A stretch of 64,000 nt of DNA from an uncultured Lachnospiraceae bacterium (lineage in GTDB: Bacteria; Bacillota; Clostridia; Lachnospirales; Lachnospiraceae). The stretch lies in contig UQLY01000012.1 in assembly GCA_900542015.1 (NCBI GenBank), positions 1 to 64,000 of the forward strand, given 5' to 3'. Shown here one piece after another: positions 31,414 to 39,919 of the stretch (position 1 is its first letter; each line of letters starts with the position of its first letter). Position numbers and translations under genes: made by a program. Under the pieces are notes generated by a model. The model made no database searches, was not told the DNA's origin, and saw nothing but the letters and a program-made list of their open reading frames with translations.

Positions 31414-31430
31414 GATAAGGAGGAATCACA

Positions 31431-31712
31431 ATGGCTAGATCACTGAAAAAAGGACCATTTGCAGACGCAAGCTTACTGAAAAAAGTAGATGCTATGAATG
31501 AAGCAGGACAGAAACAAGTTATCAAAACCTGGTCCCGTCGTTCCACAATCTTCCCTTCCTTCGTTGGACACACCTTTGCTGTCCATGACGGAAGAAAGCA
31601 TGTGCCTGTATATGTTACAGAGGATATGGTTGGTCACAAGCTCGGCGAGTTCGTAGCAACCAGAACCTATAGAGGACATGGAAAAGACGAAAAGAAATCA
31701 AGAGTTAGATAA
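31431..31712 (+). CDS. rpsS: Ribosomal protein S19
   Basis: 93-residue 30S head protein. MARSLKKGPFAD, IKTWSRRSTIFPSFVGHT and LGEFVATRTYRGHG are the standard motifs. AAGGAGG lies before the ATG; 17 bases after rplB. Confidence 0.98.
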   Translation: MARSLKKGPFADASLLKKVDAMNEAGQKQVIKTWSRRSTIFPSFVGHTFAVHDGRKHVPVYVTEDMVGHKLGEFVATRTYRGHGKDEKKSRVR

Positions 31713-31732
31713 TTTGAAAGGAGGTTTCATCC

Positions 31733-32119
31733 ATGGCTAAAGGACATAGATCCCAGATCAAAAGGGAAAGAAATAGTAACAAGGATACAAGACCCAGCGC
31801 TAAGATCTCTTACGCAAGGGTTCCTGTACAGAAAGCTTGTTTTGTATTAGATGCCATCAGAGGCAAAGATGTTGAAACTGCACTGGGTATCTTGGCTTAC
31901 AATCCGAGATACGCATCCAGCGTCGTTAAAAAATTATTAGAATCTGCAATCGCTAACGCAGAAAACAACAACCACATGAGCGCTGATAAGCTTTATATCG
32001 CAGAGTGCTACGCAAATCAGGGGCCTACCATGAAACGTGTACAGCCCAGAGCACAGGGCAGAGCTTACAGAATCTTAAAGAGAACAAGTCACATCACAAT
32101 CGTGCTTGATGAAAGATAG
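31733..32119 (+). CDS. rplV: Ribosomal protein L22
   Basis: 128-residue tunnel protein. The beta-hairpin that reaches the macrolide site is seen near PTMKRVQPRAQGRAYRILKR. GGAGG precedes the ATG; it is 20 bases after rpsS and 11 before rpsC. Confidence 0.98.
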   Translation: MAKGHRSQIKRERNSNKDTRPSAKISYARVPVQKACFVLDAIRGKDVETALGILAYNPRYASSVVKKLLESAIANAENNNHMSADKLYIAECYANQGPTMKRVQPRAQGRAYRILKRTSHITIVLDER

Positions 32120-32130
32120 GAGGAAAGAGC

Positions 32131-32787
32131 ATGGGACAGAAAGTTAATCCTCACGGCTTAAGAGTCGGCGTTATTAAAGATTGGGATTCCAGATGGTATG
32201 CTGATACTGAGTTCGCTGATTACTTAGTAGAAGATTACAACATCAGAAAATACCTTAAGAAAAAATTATACAGCGCAGGTGTTTCCAAGATCGAGATCGA
32301 AAGAGCATCTGACAGAGTGAAAGTGATCCTCTATACAGCTAAACCGGGCGTTGTTATCGGAAAAGGCGGTGCGGAGATCGAAGTAACAAAGAAAGAGCTT
32401 TCCAAGCTGACAGACAAGAAAGTTCTGGTAGATATCAAAGAGATCAAGAAACCCGACAGAGACGCACAGCTTGTTGCGGAAAACATTGCGGGACAGCTGG
32501 AGAACCGTGTATCCTTCAGACGTGCAATGAAATCCTGTATGGGAAGAACGATGAAGAGCGGCGCTCTTGGTATCAAAGCAAGCGTCAGCGGACGTCTTGG
32601 CGGCGCTGATATGGCTCGTACAGAGTTTTACAGCGAGGGTACAATCCCGCTTCAGACATTAAGAGCAGATATTGACTATGGTTTCGCAGAAGCAGATACA
32701 ACCTACGGCAAAGTCGGCGTAAAGGTATGGATCTACAAGGGCGAAGTACTTCCTACTAAAGGAAATCAGGAAGGGAGCGATAAATAA
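32131..32787 (+). CDS. rpsC: Ribosomal protein S3
   Basis: 218-residue mRNA-entry protein with a KH domain (PGVVIGKGGAEIE, GxxG loop) and C-terminal S3 domain (GRLGGADMARTEFYSEG). Normal length. It overlaps rplP by one base. Confidence 0.98.
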   Translation: MGQKVNPHGLRVGVIKDWDSRWYADTEFADYLVEDYNIRKYLKKKLYSAGVSKIEIERASDRVKVILYTAKPGVVIGKGGAEIEVTKKELSKLTDKKVLVDIKEIKKPDRDAQLVAENIAGQLENRVSFRRAMKSCMGRTMKSGALGIKASVSGRLGGADMARTEFYSEGTIPLQTLRADIDYGFAEADTTYGKVGVKVWIYKGEVLPTKGNQEGSDK

Positions 32788-33224
32788 TGTTAATGCCGAA
32801 AAGAGTAAAACGTCGTAAACAGTTCCGCGGTACGATGGCGGGAAAATGTACAAAGGGTAATACCATTACTTACGGCGAATATGGTATCGTGGCTTTGGAG
32901 CCATGCTGGATCAAATCCAATCAGATCGAGGCAGCCCGTGTTGCCATGACCCGTTATATCAAACGTGGCGGTCGCGTATGGATTAAGATTTTCCCGGATA
33001 AACCAGTAACTAACAAACCAGCAGAAACACGTATGGGTTCCGGTAAAGGTACTCTTGAATACTGGGTAGCGGTTGTGAAGCCAGGACGCGTAATGTTTGA
33101 GATCGCCGGCGTACCGGAAGAGGTCGCAAAAGAAGCGTTACGTCTTGCAACACATAAACTTCCTTGTAAATGTAAAATCGTTTCTAAAGCAGACTTGGAA
33201 GGCGGTGTATCAAATGAAAACTAA
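32787..33224 (+). CDS. rplP: Ribosomal protein L16
   Basis: 145-residue 50S protein at the A-site tRNA elbow. It opens MLMPKRVKRRKQFRGTMAGK; MPKRVKRRKQFRG is the usual start, so the second ATG (32793) may also be used. Conserved GSGKGTLEYWVAVVKPGRVMFE is present. It overlaps rpsC by 1 and rpmC by 11 bases. Confidence 0.97.
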   Translation: MLMPKRVKRRKQFRGTMAGKCTKGNTITYGEYGIVALEPCWIKSNQIEAARVAMTRYIKRGGRVWIKIFPDKPVTNKPAETRMGSGKGTLEYWVAVVKPGRVMFEIAGVPEEVAKEALRLATHKLPCKCKIVSKADLEGGVSNEN

Positions 33225-33423
33225 TAAATATGTAGAAGATTTACAGGCAAAATCAGCTGCAGAGTTAGCAGATGAGTTAGTAGCTGCTAAAAAAGAACTT
33301 TTCAATTTGAGATTCCAAAATGCAACGAATCAGTTAGACAATACCAGCAGAATCAAAGAGGTTCGCAAGAACATCGCCAGAATTCAGACGGTTATTACGC
33401 AGAAAACTAAAGTTGCAGAATAA
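33214..33423 (+). CDS. rpmC: Ribosomal protein L29
   Basis: 69-residue two-helix protein at the tunnel exit. MKTNKYVEDLQAKSAAELAD, KKELFNLRFQNATNQLDN and VRKNIARIQTVI are typical. The frame runs back into rplP, but ATG 33214 after GGAAGGCGG gives the standard length. Confidence 0.97.
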   Translation: MKTNKYVEDLQAKSAAELADELVAAKKELFNLRFQNATNQLDNTSRIKEVRKNIARIQTVITQKTKVAE

Positions 33424-33448
33424 TTCTCGACAGGAAGGAGAATAGATC

Positions 33449-33706
33449 GTGGAAGAAAGAAATTTAAGAAAAACACGTACCGGTAAGGTCGTAAGCAATA
33501 AAATGCAGAAAACAATCGTTGTTGCTGTAGAAGACCATGTAAAACATCCGCTCTACAAAAAGATCGTAAAAAGAACTTACAAATTGAAAGCTCATGACGA
33601 GAATAACGATTGCAACATCGGCGATACCGTTAAAGTAATGGAGACAAGACCGTTATCCAAGGATAAAAGATGGAGACTTGTCGAAATCGTAGAAAGAGCT
33701 AAATAA
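33449..33706 (+). CDS. rpsQ: Ribosomal protein S17
   Basis: 85-residue 30S primary binding protein with OB fold. RKTRTGKVVSNKMQKTIVVA and METRPLSKDKRWRLVEIVE are typical. Start codon is GTG, 9 bases after AAGGAG. Confidence 0.98.
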   Translation: MEERNLRKTRTGKVVSNKMQKTIVVAVEDHVKHPLYKKIVKRTYKLKAHDENNDCNIGDTVKVMETRPLSKDKRWRLVEIVERAK

Positions 33707-33728
33707 GCATTCAGGAAGGAGAATTGGC

Positions 33729-34097
33729 ATGATTCAACAGGAAAGCAGACTGAAAGTTGCTGATAACACCGGCGCAAAAGAATTACTTTGCATCCGTGTT
33801 ATGGGTGGATCAACAAGAAGATATGCCAGCATTGGTGATGTGATCGTTGCTACTGTTAAAGATGCAACACCAGGCGGCGTTGTAAAAAAAGGCGATGTAG
33901 TGAAAGCTGTCGTAGTTCGTTCCGTAAAAGGCGCTCGTCGTAAAGACGGTTCTTATATCAGATTTGATGAAAATGCTGCGGTCATTATTAAAGACGACAA
34001 AACTCCCAGAGGAACCCGTATTTTTGGACCAGTAGCAAGAGAGCTTCGTGACAAACAGTTTATGAAAATTGTTTCCTTAGCTCCCGAAGTATTATAG
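33729..34097 (+). CDS. rplN: Ribosomal protein L14
   Basis: 122-residue protein of the subunit interface, binding site for RsfS. MIQQESRLKVADNTGAKELL and the C-terminal GPVARELRDKQFMKIVSLAPEVL are canonical. AAGGAG precedes the ATG. Confidence 0.98.
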   Translation: MIQQESRLKVADNTGAKELLCIRVMGGSTRRYASIGDVIVATVKDATPGGVVKKGDVVKAVVVRSVKGARRKDGSYIRFDENAAVIIKDDKTPRGTRIFGPVARELRDKQFMKIVSLAPEVL

Positions 34098-34107
34098 GAG
34101 GTGCCGT

Positions 34108-34428
34108 ATGTTAAAGATAAAAAAAGGCGACATCGTAAAAGTTATCGCCGGCAAGAACAAAGACAAAGAAGGTAAAGTTGTTTCCGTAGATCCCAAAAAC
34201 AACAAAGTCGTTGTAGAAGGCGTCAACATGGTAACAAAGCATATGAAACCTTCGACTGCAAACCAGAATGGCGGCAGAATTGAAATGGAAGCACCTATCG
34301 ATGCGTCTAACGTAATGCTCGTTGTAAACGGAAAAGCTACCAGAGTAGGCTTTAAAGTAGACGACGGAAAGAAAGTACGTTATGCAAAATCCACAGGTGA
34401 AGTCATCAAAGAAAAAGAAGCTAAATAG
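34108..34428 (+). CDS. rplX: Ribosomal protein L24
   Basis: 106-residue assembly initiator with KOW motif (KKGDIVKVIAGKNKDKEGKV). AGGAGG precedes ATG 34108 and lies over the rplN stop; the spacing is 10 bases. Confidence 0.98.
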   Translation: MLKIKKGDIVKVIAGKNKDKEGKVVSVDPKNNKVVVEGVNMVTKHMKPSTANQNGGRIEMEAPIDASNVMLVVNGKATRVGFKVDDGKKVRYAKSTGEVIKEKEAK

Positions 34429-34445
34429 GAGAGGAGGACGAATCT

Positions 34446-34985
34446 GTGAGCAGACTGAAAGATTTATATAAAGACGAGATCGTAGACGCTATGATCAAAA
34501 AGTTCGGATATAAAAATATCATGGAAGTACCGAAGCTTGATAAAATCGTTATCAACATGGGCGTAGGCGAAGCAAAAGATAACGCAAAAGCTTTGGAATC
34601 GGCAGTAAAAGACTTAGAGACTATCTCTGGTCAGAAAGTTATCACGACAAAAGCAAAAAAGAGTGTTGCTAACTTCAAATTAAGAGAAGGTCAGGCAATC
34701 GGATGTAAGGTAACGCTGCGCGGAGAGAAAATGTATGAGTTCCTGGATCGTTTGGTAAACCTTGCATTACCCCGTGTACGTGACTTTAGAGGTGTAAATC
34801 CCAACGCGTTCGACGGCAGAGGCAACTATGCGCTTGGTATCAAAGAGCAGATCATCTTCCCTGAAATCGAATACGATAAGGTTGATAAGGTAAGAGGTAT
34901 GGACGTTATTTTCGTAACAACCGCCAAGACCGATGAAGAAGCTCGTGAGTTATTGACATTATTCAATATGCCGTTTGCAAAATAA
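34446..34985 (+). CDS. rplE: Ribosomal protein L5
   Basis: 179-residue 5S rRNA-binding protein. LDKIVINMGVGEAKDN and GRGNYALGIKEQIIFPEI are typical. Start codon is GTG, after GGAGGACGAATCT. Confidence 0.98.
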   Translation: MSRLKDLYKDEIVDAMIKKFGYKNIMEVPKLDKIVINMGVGEAKDNAKALESAVKDLETISGQKVITTKAKKSVANFKLREGQAIGCKVTLRGEKMYEFLDRLVNLALPRVRDFRGVNPNAFDGRGNYALGIKEQIIFPEIEYDKVDKVRGMDVIFVTTAKTDEEARELLTLFNMPFAK

Positions 34986-35001
34986 AAGGAGGTAAATTCG
35001 C

Positions 35002-35187
35002 ATGGCTAAGAAAGCAATGAAGATTAAACAGCAGCGTCCTGCTAAATTCTCCACAAGAGAATACACCCGCTGCAGAATCTGTGGTCGTCCACATGCATAC
35101 TTAAGAAAATATGGTATTTGTAGAGTTTGCTTCCGCGAGTTAGCATACAAAGGACAAATTCCAGGCGTTAAGAAAGCTAGCTGGTAA
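35002..35187 (+). CDS. rpsN: Ribosomal protein S14, zinc-binding type
   Basis: 61-residue short S14 with a four-cysteine zinc ribbon, CRICGRPHAYLRKYGICRVC. This C+ form is the ancestral type. No zinc-free paralogue is present in the window. AAAGGAGG precedes the ATG. Confidence 0.98.
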   Translation: MAKKAMKIKQQRPAKFSTREYTRCRICGRPHAYLRKYGICRVCFRELAYKGQIPGVKKASW

Positions 35188-35211
35188 AAAGAGAAAAGGA
35201 GGCAACATACA

Positions 35212-35613
35212 ATGGCAATGAGTGATCCAATTGCAGATATGCTTACAAGAATCCGTAACGCGAATACTGCAAAACATGATACGGTAGATGTACCTTCTTC
35301 CAAGATGAAACTTGCGATCGCAGACATCTTAGTAGACGAAGGATATATCAGAAAATATGATTTGATCGAAGACGGTAATTTCAAGACAATCCGCATTACC
35401 TTAAAATACGGCGCGGACAAGAATGAAAAGATCATCTCCGGCATTAAGAGAATTTCCAAACCCGGTTTACGTGTATATGCCGGCAAAGAAGACCTTCCTA
35501 AAGTATTAGGCGGACTCGGAATTGCTATCATTTCCACAAACCAGGGCGTTGTAACTGACAAGAAAGCAAGAGAGCTTCAGGTAGGCGGCGAAGTTCTGGC
35601 GTTTGTATGGTAA
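35212..35613 (+). CDS. rpsH: Ribosomal protein S8
   Basis: 133-residue 30S central-domain protein and, in E. coli, translational repressor of the spc operon. SDPIADMLTRIRNAN and GIAIISTNQGVVTDKKARE are typical. AAAGGAGG precedes the start. A 143-base structured spacer follows. Confidence 0.98.
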   Translation: MAMSDPIADMLTRIRNANTAKHDTVDVPSSKMKLAIADILVDEGYIRKYDLIEDGNFKTIRITLKYGADKNEKIISGIKRISKPGLRVYAGKEDLPKVLGGLGIAIISTNQGVVTDKKARELQVGGEVLAFVW

Positions 35614-35620
35614 GCCTAGA

Positions 35621-35707
35621 GCACTTAACGAGGTTTTCTCACGAGTTTAGTGCGAAGGTTGTTCGGAGGAACTTGGCGAGGTTTTTTACGAGCCTAGTGA
35701 ACCGAAC
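35621..35707 (+). promoter_or_regulatory. Tandem related hairpins between rpsH and rplF
   Basis: Hairpin A (35621-35653) pairs GCACTTAA with TTTAGTGC. Hairpin B pairs ACTTGG (35671-35676) with CCTAGT (35693-35698) and is closed outside by GTTCGG/CCGAAC (35661-35666, 35702-35707). Both have the same stem plan, one T-T mismatch, then CGAG on each side (tandem G-A pairs between C-G pairs) and a GTTTTNT loop. AA/TT in A is GG/CC in B, a compensating change. It is a likely protein-binding RNA element. Confidence 0.6.
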
Positions 35708-35756
35708 TTCCTTATAAACTTACTTGCAATTATTTCAAAAAATAGGAGGTACGGGC

Positions 35757-36299
35757 ATGTCACGTATAGGAAGAATGCCAATCGCGATTCCTGCAGGCGT
35801 AACTGTAGAAATTGCAGAAAATAATAAAGTGACTGTAAAAGGTCCAAAAGGTACGCTTGAAAGAGTGTTACCTTCTGAGATGGAAATCAAAAAAGAAGGC
35901 GAGCAGGTTGTTGTTACCAGACCCAACGATTTAAAGAAAATGAAATCCCTGCACGGTCTGACAAGAACACTGATCCACAACATGGTTGTCGGCGTAACCG
36001 AAGGCTACGAGAAGAAGCTCGAAGTAAACGGCGTAGGTTACAGGGCATCCAAACAGGGTAAGACATTAACGTTAAACTTAGGTTACTCTCATCCGGTTGA
36101 AATGACAGATCCCGAAGGCATCGAGACGGTTCTGGACGGACAGAACATCATCATTGTTAAGGGTATTGACAAAGAAAAAGTCGGTCAATTTGCGGCTGAA
36201 ATCAGAGACAAGAGAAGACCTGAACCTTATAAGGGCAAGGGTATCAAGTATGCTGATGAAGTGATCAGACGTAAAGTTGGTAAGACTGGTAAGAAATAG
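35757..36299 (+). CDS. rplF: Ribosomal protein L6
   Basis: 180-residue 50S protein near the factor-binding site. MSRIGRMPIAIPAGV and RRPEPYKGKGIKYADEVIRR are standard. The frame begins at 35724, but ATG 35757 follows AGGAGGTACGGGC. Confidence 0.98.
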   Translation: MSRIGRMPIAIPAGVTVEIAENNKVTVKGPKGTLERVLPSEMEIKKEGEQVVVTRPNDLKKMKSLHGLTRTLIHNMVVGVTEGYEKKLEVNGVGYRASKQGKTLTLNLGYSHPVEMTDPEGIETVLDGQNIIIVKGIDKEKVGQFAAEIRDKRRPEPYKGKGIKYADEVIRRKVGKTGKK

Positions 36300-36316
36300 A
36301 TAAGGAGAGTGTAAAA

Positions 36317-36685
36317 ATGGTTAATAAAGAATCAAGACAGAAAATTCGCATGAAAAAACATTACAGACTGCGTAATTCTTTAAGCGGCACACCGGAAAGA
36401 CCCCGTCTTGCCGTGTTCAGAAGCAATAATCATATGTATGCTCAAATTATCGACGACACCGTTGGTAACACCTTGGTAGCGGCTTCTACTCTTGAAAAAG
36501 ACGTAAAGGCTGAATTAAAGAAAACCAATGACGTTGAAGCGGCGGCATATTTGGGAACTGTTATTGCAAAGAAAGCGTTAGACAAGGGTATTAAGACCGT
36601 AGTATTTGACAGAGGCGGTTTTATATATCAGGGTAAGATTGCAGCATTGGCAGAAGCGGCAAGAGAAGCCGGCTTGGAATTTTAG
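36317..36685 (+). CDS. rplR: Ribosomal protein L18
   Basis: 122-residue 5S rRNA-binding protein. RPRLAVFRSNNHMYAQIIDD and DRGGFIYQGKIAALAEAARE are typical. AAGGAG lies 9 bases before the ATG. Confidence 0.98.
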   Translation: MVNKESRQKIRMKKHYRLRNSLSGTPERPRLAVFRSNNHMYAQIIDDTVGNTLVAASTLEKDVKAELKKTNDVEAAAYLGTVIAKKALDKGIKTVVFDRGGFIYQGKIAALAEAAREAGLEF

Positions 36686-36703
36686 GAAGGGAGAAAAGAC
36701 AAC

Positions 36704-37213
36704 ATGAAACGTTCAATCATAGATACAAGTAATATGGAACTTACCGAAAAAGTCGTTTCCATTAAACGTGTAACAAAGGTTGTTAAGGGCGGTCGTAACA
36801 TGCGTTTTACCGCGCTGGTTGTTGTAGGCGACGGTAACGGTCATGTAGGCGCAGGTCTTGGAAAAGCTACTGAAATTCCGGAAGCAATCCGTAAAGGTAA
36901 AGAAGATGCTACCAAGAGACTTGTCAGCGTTGCGTTAGATGAAAACAACAGTATTACACATGATATTTACGGAAAATTCGGAAGCGCAAGCGTACTTTTG
37001 AAGAGAGCTCCCGAAGGTACCGGTGTTATCGCCGGCGGTCCTGCACGTAACGTATGCGAGCTTGCAGGCATCAAAAACATCCGTACAAAATCTTTGGGTT
37101 CCAACAATAAGCAGAACGTCGTTCTTGCGACAATTGAAGGATTAAGCCAGTTGAAGACTCCTGAAGAAGTAGCGAAGAACCGCGGTAAAGCTGTAAGCGA
37201 TATCATGGCTTAA
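36704..37213 (+). CDS. rpsE: Ribosomal protein S5
   Basis: 169-residue 30S accuracy protein with double-stranded RNA-binding fold. VKGGRNMRFTALVVVGDGNG and APEGTGVIAGGPARNVCELA are standard. GGGAG lies before the ATG. Confidence 0.98.
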   Translation: MKRSIIDTSNMELTEKVVSIKRVTKVVKGGRNMRFTALVVVGDGNGHVGAGLGKATEIPEAIRKGKEDATKRLVSVALDENNSITHDIYGKFGSASVLLKRAPEGTGVIAGGPARNVCELAGIKNIRTKSLGSNNKQNVVLATIEGLSQLKTPEEVAKNRGKAVSDIMA

Positions 37214-37226
37214 GGAGGAAGTAAAA

Positions 37227-37412
37227 ATGGCAGATAAGAAAGTAAAAGTAACTTTAGTAAAATCTACGATCGGAGCTATTCCCAAGCACAGAGCGACCGT
37301 TGAGGCGATGGGCTTGAGAAAGTTAAACAAGACTGTAGAATTACCTGATAATGATGCGACCAGAGGCATGATCAACCAGGTGAAACATTTAGTTAAAGTT
37401 GAAGAAGCATAA
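37227..37412 (+). CDS. rpmD: Ribosomal protein L30
   Basis: 61-residue 50S protein. KVTLVKSTIGAIPKHRATVE and GLRKLNKTVELPD are typical of the short bacterial form. GGAGG precedes the ATG; 13 bases after rpsE. Confidence 0.98.
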   Translation: MADKKVKVTLVKSTIGAIPKHRATVEAMGLRKLNKTVELPDNDATRGMINQVKHLVKVEEA

Positions 37413-37433
37413 TCAGGTTAAGGAGGTGTGATC

Positions 37434-37874
37434 ATGGAATTATCAAATTTAAGACCTGCGGAAGGTTCTAAACACAGTGATAATTTTAGAAGAGGCCGTG
37501 GACACGGATCAGGTAACGGCAAAACAGCCGGTAAAGGTCACAAGGGACAGAAGGCTCGTTCCGGAGCACCCAGAGTTGGCTTTGAAGGCGGACAGATGCC
37601 TTTATACAGACGAATTCCCAAGAGAGGATTCAAGAACAGAAACTCAAAAGAAATCGTTGGCATTAACGTAACAGCATTGGAGAGATTTGACGACGGCGCT
37701 ACCGTAGATGTGGAAGCATTATTAAACGCAGGCGTTATCAAAAACCCCAGAGACGGCGTAAAGATCCTCGGAAACGGAGAACTTACCAAAAAGCTTACAG
37801 TTAAGGTTGATGCTTTCAGCGCATCCGCAAAAGAAAAAATTGAAGCAGTTGGTGGAACAGCAGAGGTGATCTAA
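37434..37874 (+). CDS. rplO: Ribosomal protein L15
   Basis: 146-residue 50S protein. MELSNLRPAEGSKHSD, the Gly/Arg/Lys-rich GRGHGSGNGKTAGKGHKGQK and GGQMPLYRRIPKRGFKN are canonical. A GTG lies at 37428, but ATG 37434 is better spaced from AAGGAGG. It overlaps secY by one base. Confidence 0.98.
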   Translation: MELSNLRPAEGSKHSDNFRRGRGHGSGNGKTAGKGHKGQKARSGAPRVGFEGGQMPLYRRIPKRGFKNRNSKEIVGINVTALERFDDGATVDVEALLNAGVIKNPRDGVKILGNGELTKKLTVKVDAFSASAKEKIEAVGGTAEVI

Positions 37875-39193
37875 TGTTAGAAACCTTAAAAAATGCCTTT
37901 AAAGTGAAAGAGGTCAGAAACAGGCTCTTGTTTACATTGGCAATGATGGTTGTCATCCGTATCGGGTGCCAGCTTCCCGTGCCGGGTGTAAACAGGGAGT
38001 TTTTCTCCCAGTGGTTTGAACAGCAGACCGCGGGAACGTTCGGCTTTTTTGACGCATTTACAGGTGGTTCATTCCTGAATATGTCAGTGCTTGCACTGAA
38101 TATTACGCCGTATATTACATCTTCCATTATTATGCAGCTTCTGACCATTGCGATTCCGAAGCTGGAGGAGATGCAAAGAGACGGCGAAGACGGTCGTAAG
38201 AAAATTGCGGCGATTACCCGTTATGTGACGGTGGGACTTGCGTTAATCGAGTCCGCGGCAATCGCGATCGGTTTTGGTAATCAGGGACTGTTGGCAGGCG
38301 ATATCATTGCTGTGGATTATATCGTTGTTATCGCTGCTTTGACAGCCGGCAGCGCGTTTTTGATGTGGGTCGGCGAGAGAATCACGGAAAAGGGAGTCGG
38401 AAACGGTATTTCAATCGTATTGGTGATCAACATTATTTCCAGAATCCCTCATGATTTCCAGAACCTGTACGATCAGTTTGTCAAAGGAGCGGATACGATC
38501 GCTCTCGGCGTGGTTGCGGCAGTTGTTATTCTTGCAATCGTTTTGGCGATGGTTGTCATTGTAGTTATTTTAAATGACGGCGTGCGGAATATTCCCGTAC
38601 AGTATGCCAAGAAGATCCAGGGCAGGCGCAGCGTAGGCGGACAGAGCCAGAACATTCCTCTGAAAGTCAATACTGCGGGCGTTATTCCGATTATCTTCGC
38701 TTCCTCACTGATGGAATTTCCCATTGTAGTCTGTCAGTTGTTAGGATATAAGGGAACCGGCGTCTGGGCAGAAATTTTAAAAGGGTTGGACTCCAGTAAC
38801 TGGTGTAAACCAAGTATGCCGCAATATTCGATCGGGCTTTTGGTATATGTGGTTTTAGTTGTATTTTTTGCTTACTTCTATACATCGCTTACCTTTAATC
38901 CCCTGGATGTATCCAATAACATCAAAAAGCAGGGCGGTTTTATCCCGGGCGTAAGACCCGGCAAGCCCACGACGGAATATTTAAACAAAATTCTGAAATA
39001 TATTATTTTTATCGGAGCATGCGGACTGATTATAGTTGCGGTAATCCCGTACTTCTTTAACGGCGTGTTCGGCGCTAACGTTTCCTTTGGCGGAACGAGT
39101 CTGATCATTATCGTCAGCGTTATCCTTGAGACGGTAAAACAGATTGAGTCCTTATTGCTGGTAAGAAACTATAAAGGTTTTTTAAATGACTAG
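37874..39193 (+). CDS. secY: Preprotein translocase channel SecY
   Basis: 439-residue integral membrane protein with ten helices, the protein-conducting channel used with SecE, SecG and SecA. Conserved RIGCQLPVPGV in the first helix, the cytoplasmic loop YAKKIQGRRSVGGQSQNIPL, and NPLDVSNNIKKQGGFIPGVRPG are present. Start overlaps the rplO stop, so synthesis is coupled. Confidence 0.98.
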   Translation: MLETLKNAFKVKEVRNRLLFTLAMMVVIRIGCQLPVPGVNREFFSQWFEQQTAGTFGFFDAFTGGSFLNMSVLALNITPYITSSIIMQLLTIAIPKLEEMQRDGEDGRKKIAAITRYVTVGLALIESAAIAIGFGNQGLLAGDIIAVDYIVVIAALTAGSAFLMWVGERITEKGVGNGISIVLVINIISRIPHDFQNLYDQFVKGADTIALGVVAAVVILAIVLAMVVIVVILNDGVRNIPVQYAKKIQGRRSVGGQSQNIPLKVNTAGVIPIIFASSLMEFPIVVCQLLGYKGTGVWAEILKGLDSSNWCKPSMPQYSIGLLVYVVLVVFFAYFYTSLTFNPLDVSNNIKKQGGFIPGVRPGKPTTEYLNKILKYIIFIGACGLIIVAVIPYFFNGVFGANVSFGGTSLIIIVSVILETVKQIESLLLVRNYKGFLND

Positions 39194-39214
39194 AATTTAA
39201 AAACATGTACATTC

Positions 39215-39242
39215 TGGGACAGGCGGATTCCGCTTTGTCCCA
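39215..39242 (+). promoter_or_regulatory. Hairpin between secY and adk
   Basis: TGGGACA (39215-39221) pairs with TGTCCCA (39236-39242), and GCGGA pairs with TCCGC inside. There is no U-run, so it is more likely an mRNA stability or processing structure than a terminator. Confidence 0.5.
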
Positions 39243-39271
39243 TGAATTGCATATACGCTCGGAGGTTTATT

Positions 39272-39916
39272 ATGAAAATTATTATGTTGGGTGCTCCCGG
39301 AGCGGGAAAAGGCACACAGGCTAAAATGATCGCCGACAAATACGGCGTTCCCCATATTTCCACAGGAGATATTTTCAGAGCAAATATCAAAAACGGCACG
39401 GAGCTTGGAACGGAAGCAAAAAAATATATGGATCAGGGGCTTTTGGTGCCTGACGAGCTTACCGTTAAAATTTTGCTGGACCGCGTCGCACAGGACGACT
39501 GCAAAAACGGATATGTACTGGACGGTTTCCCGAGGACCATTCCTCAGGCAAACGTACTGGAAGAAGCACTGGATAAGCTGGGCGACAAAATCGACTATGC
39601 AATCAATGTGGATGTGCCGGATGAAAATATCATCAGAAGAATGGGCGGAAGAAGAGCCTGCCTTGCCTGCGGCGCCACATATCATATAGAACATGTTCCT
39701 CCCAAACAGGAAGGAATTTGCGACAGATGCGGGAAAGAGCTGATTTTAAGAGACGACGATAAGCCGGAAACAGTGAAGAACCGCTTAAACGTATATCATG
39801 AACAGACGCAGCCTTTGATCGAGTTTTATGAGAGCAGGGGCGTGCTTAAGAGTGTGGACGGCACAGTGGATATGAGCGATGTATTTGCTGCGATCGTGGA
39901 CATTTTAGGAGAATAA
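39272..39916 (+). CDS. adk: Adenylate kinase, zinc-lid type
   Basis: 214-residue enzyme converting ATP plus AMP to two ADP. P-loop GAPGAGKGT, AMP-binding STGDIFR and DGFPRTIPQ are present. The lid domain carries CLAC and CDRC, a four-cysteine zinc site typical of Gram-positive enzymes. ATG 39272 follows GGAGG; the upstream ATG at 39242 lies in the hairpin. Confidence 0.98.
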   Translation: MKIIMLGAPGAGKGTQAKMIADKYGVPHISTGDIFRANIKNGTELGTEAKKYMDQGLLVPDELTVKILLDRVAQDDCKNGYVLDGFPRTIPQANVLEEALDKLGDKIDYAINVDVPDENIIRRMGGRRACLACGATYHIEHVPPKQEGICDRCGKELILRDDDKPETVKNRLNVYHEQTQPLIEFYESRGVLKSVDGTVDMSDVFAAIVDILGE

Positions 39917-39919
39917 GAA

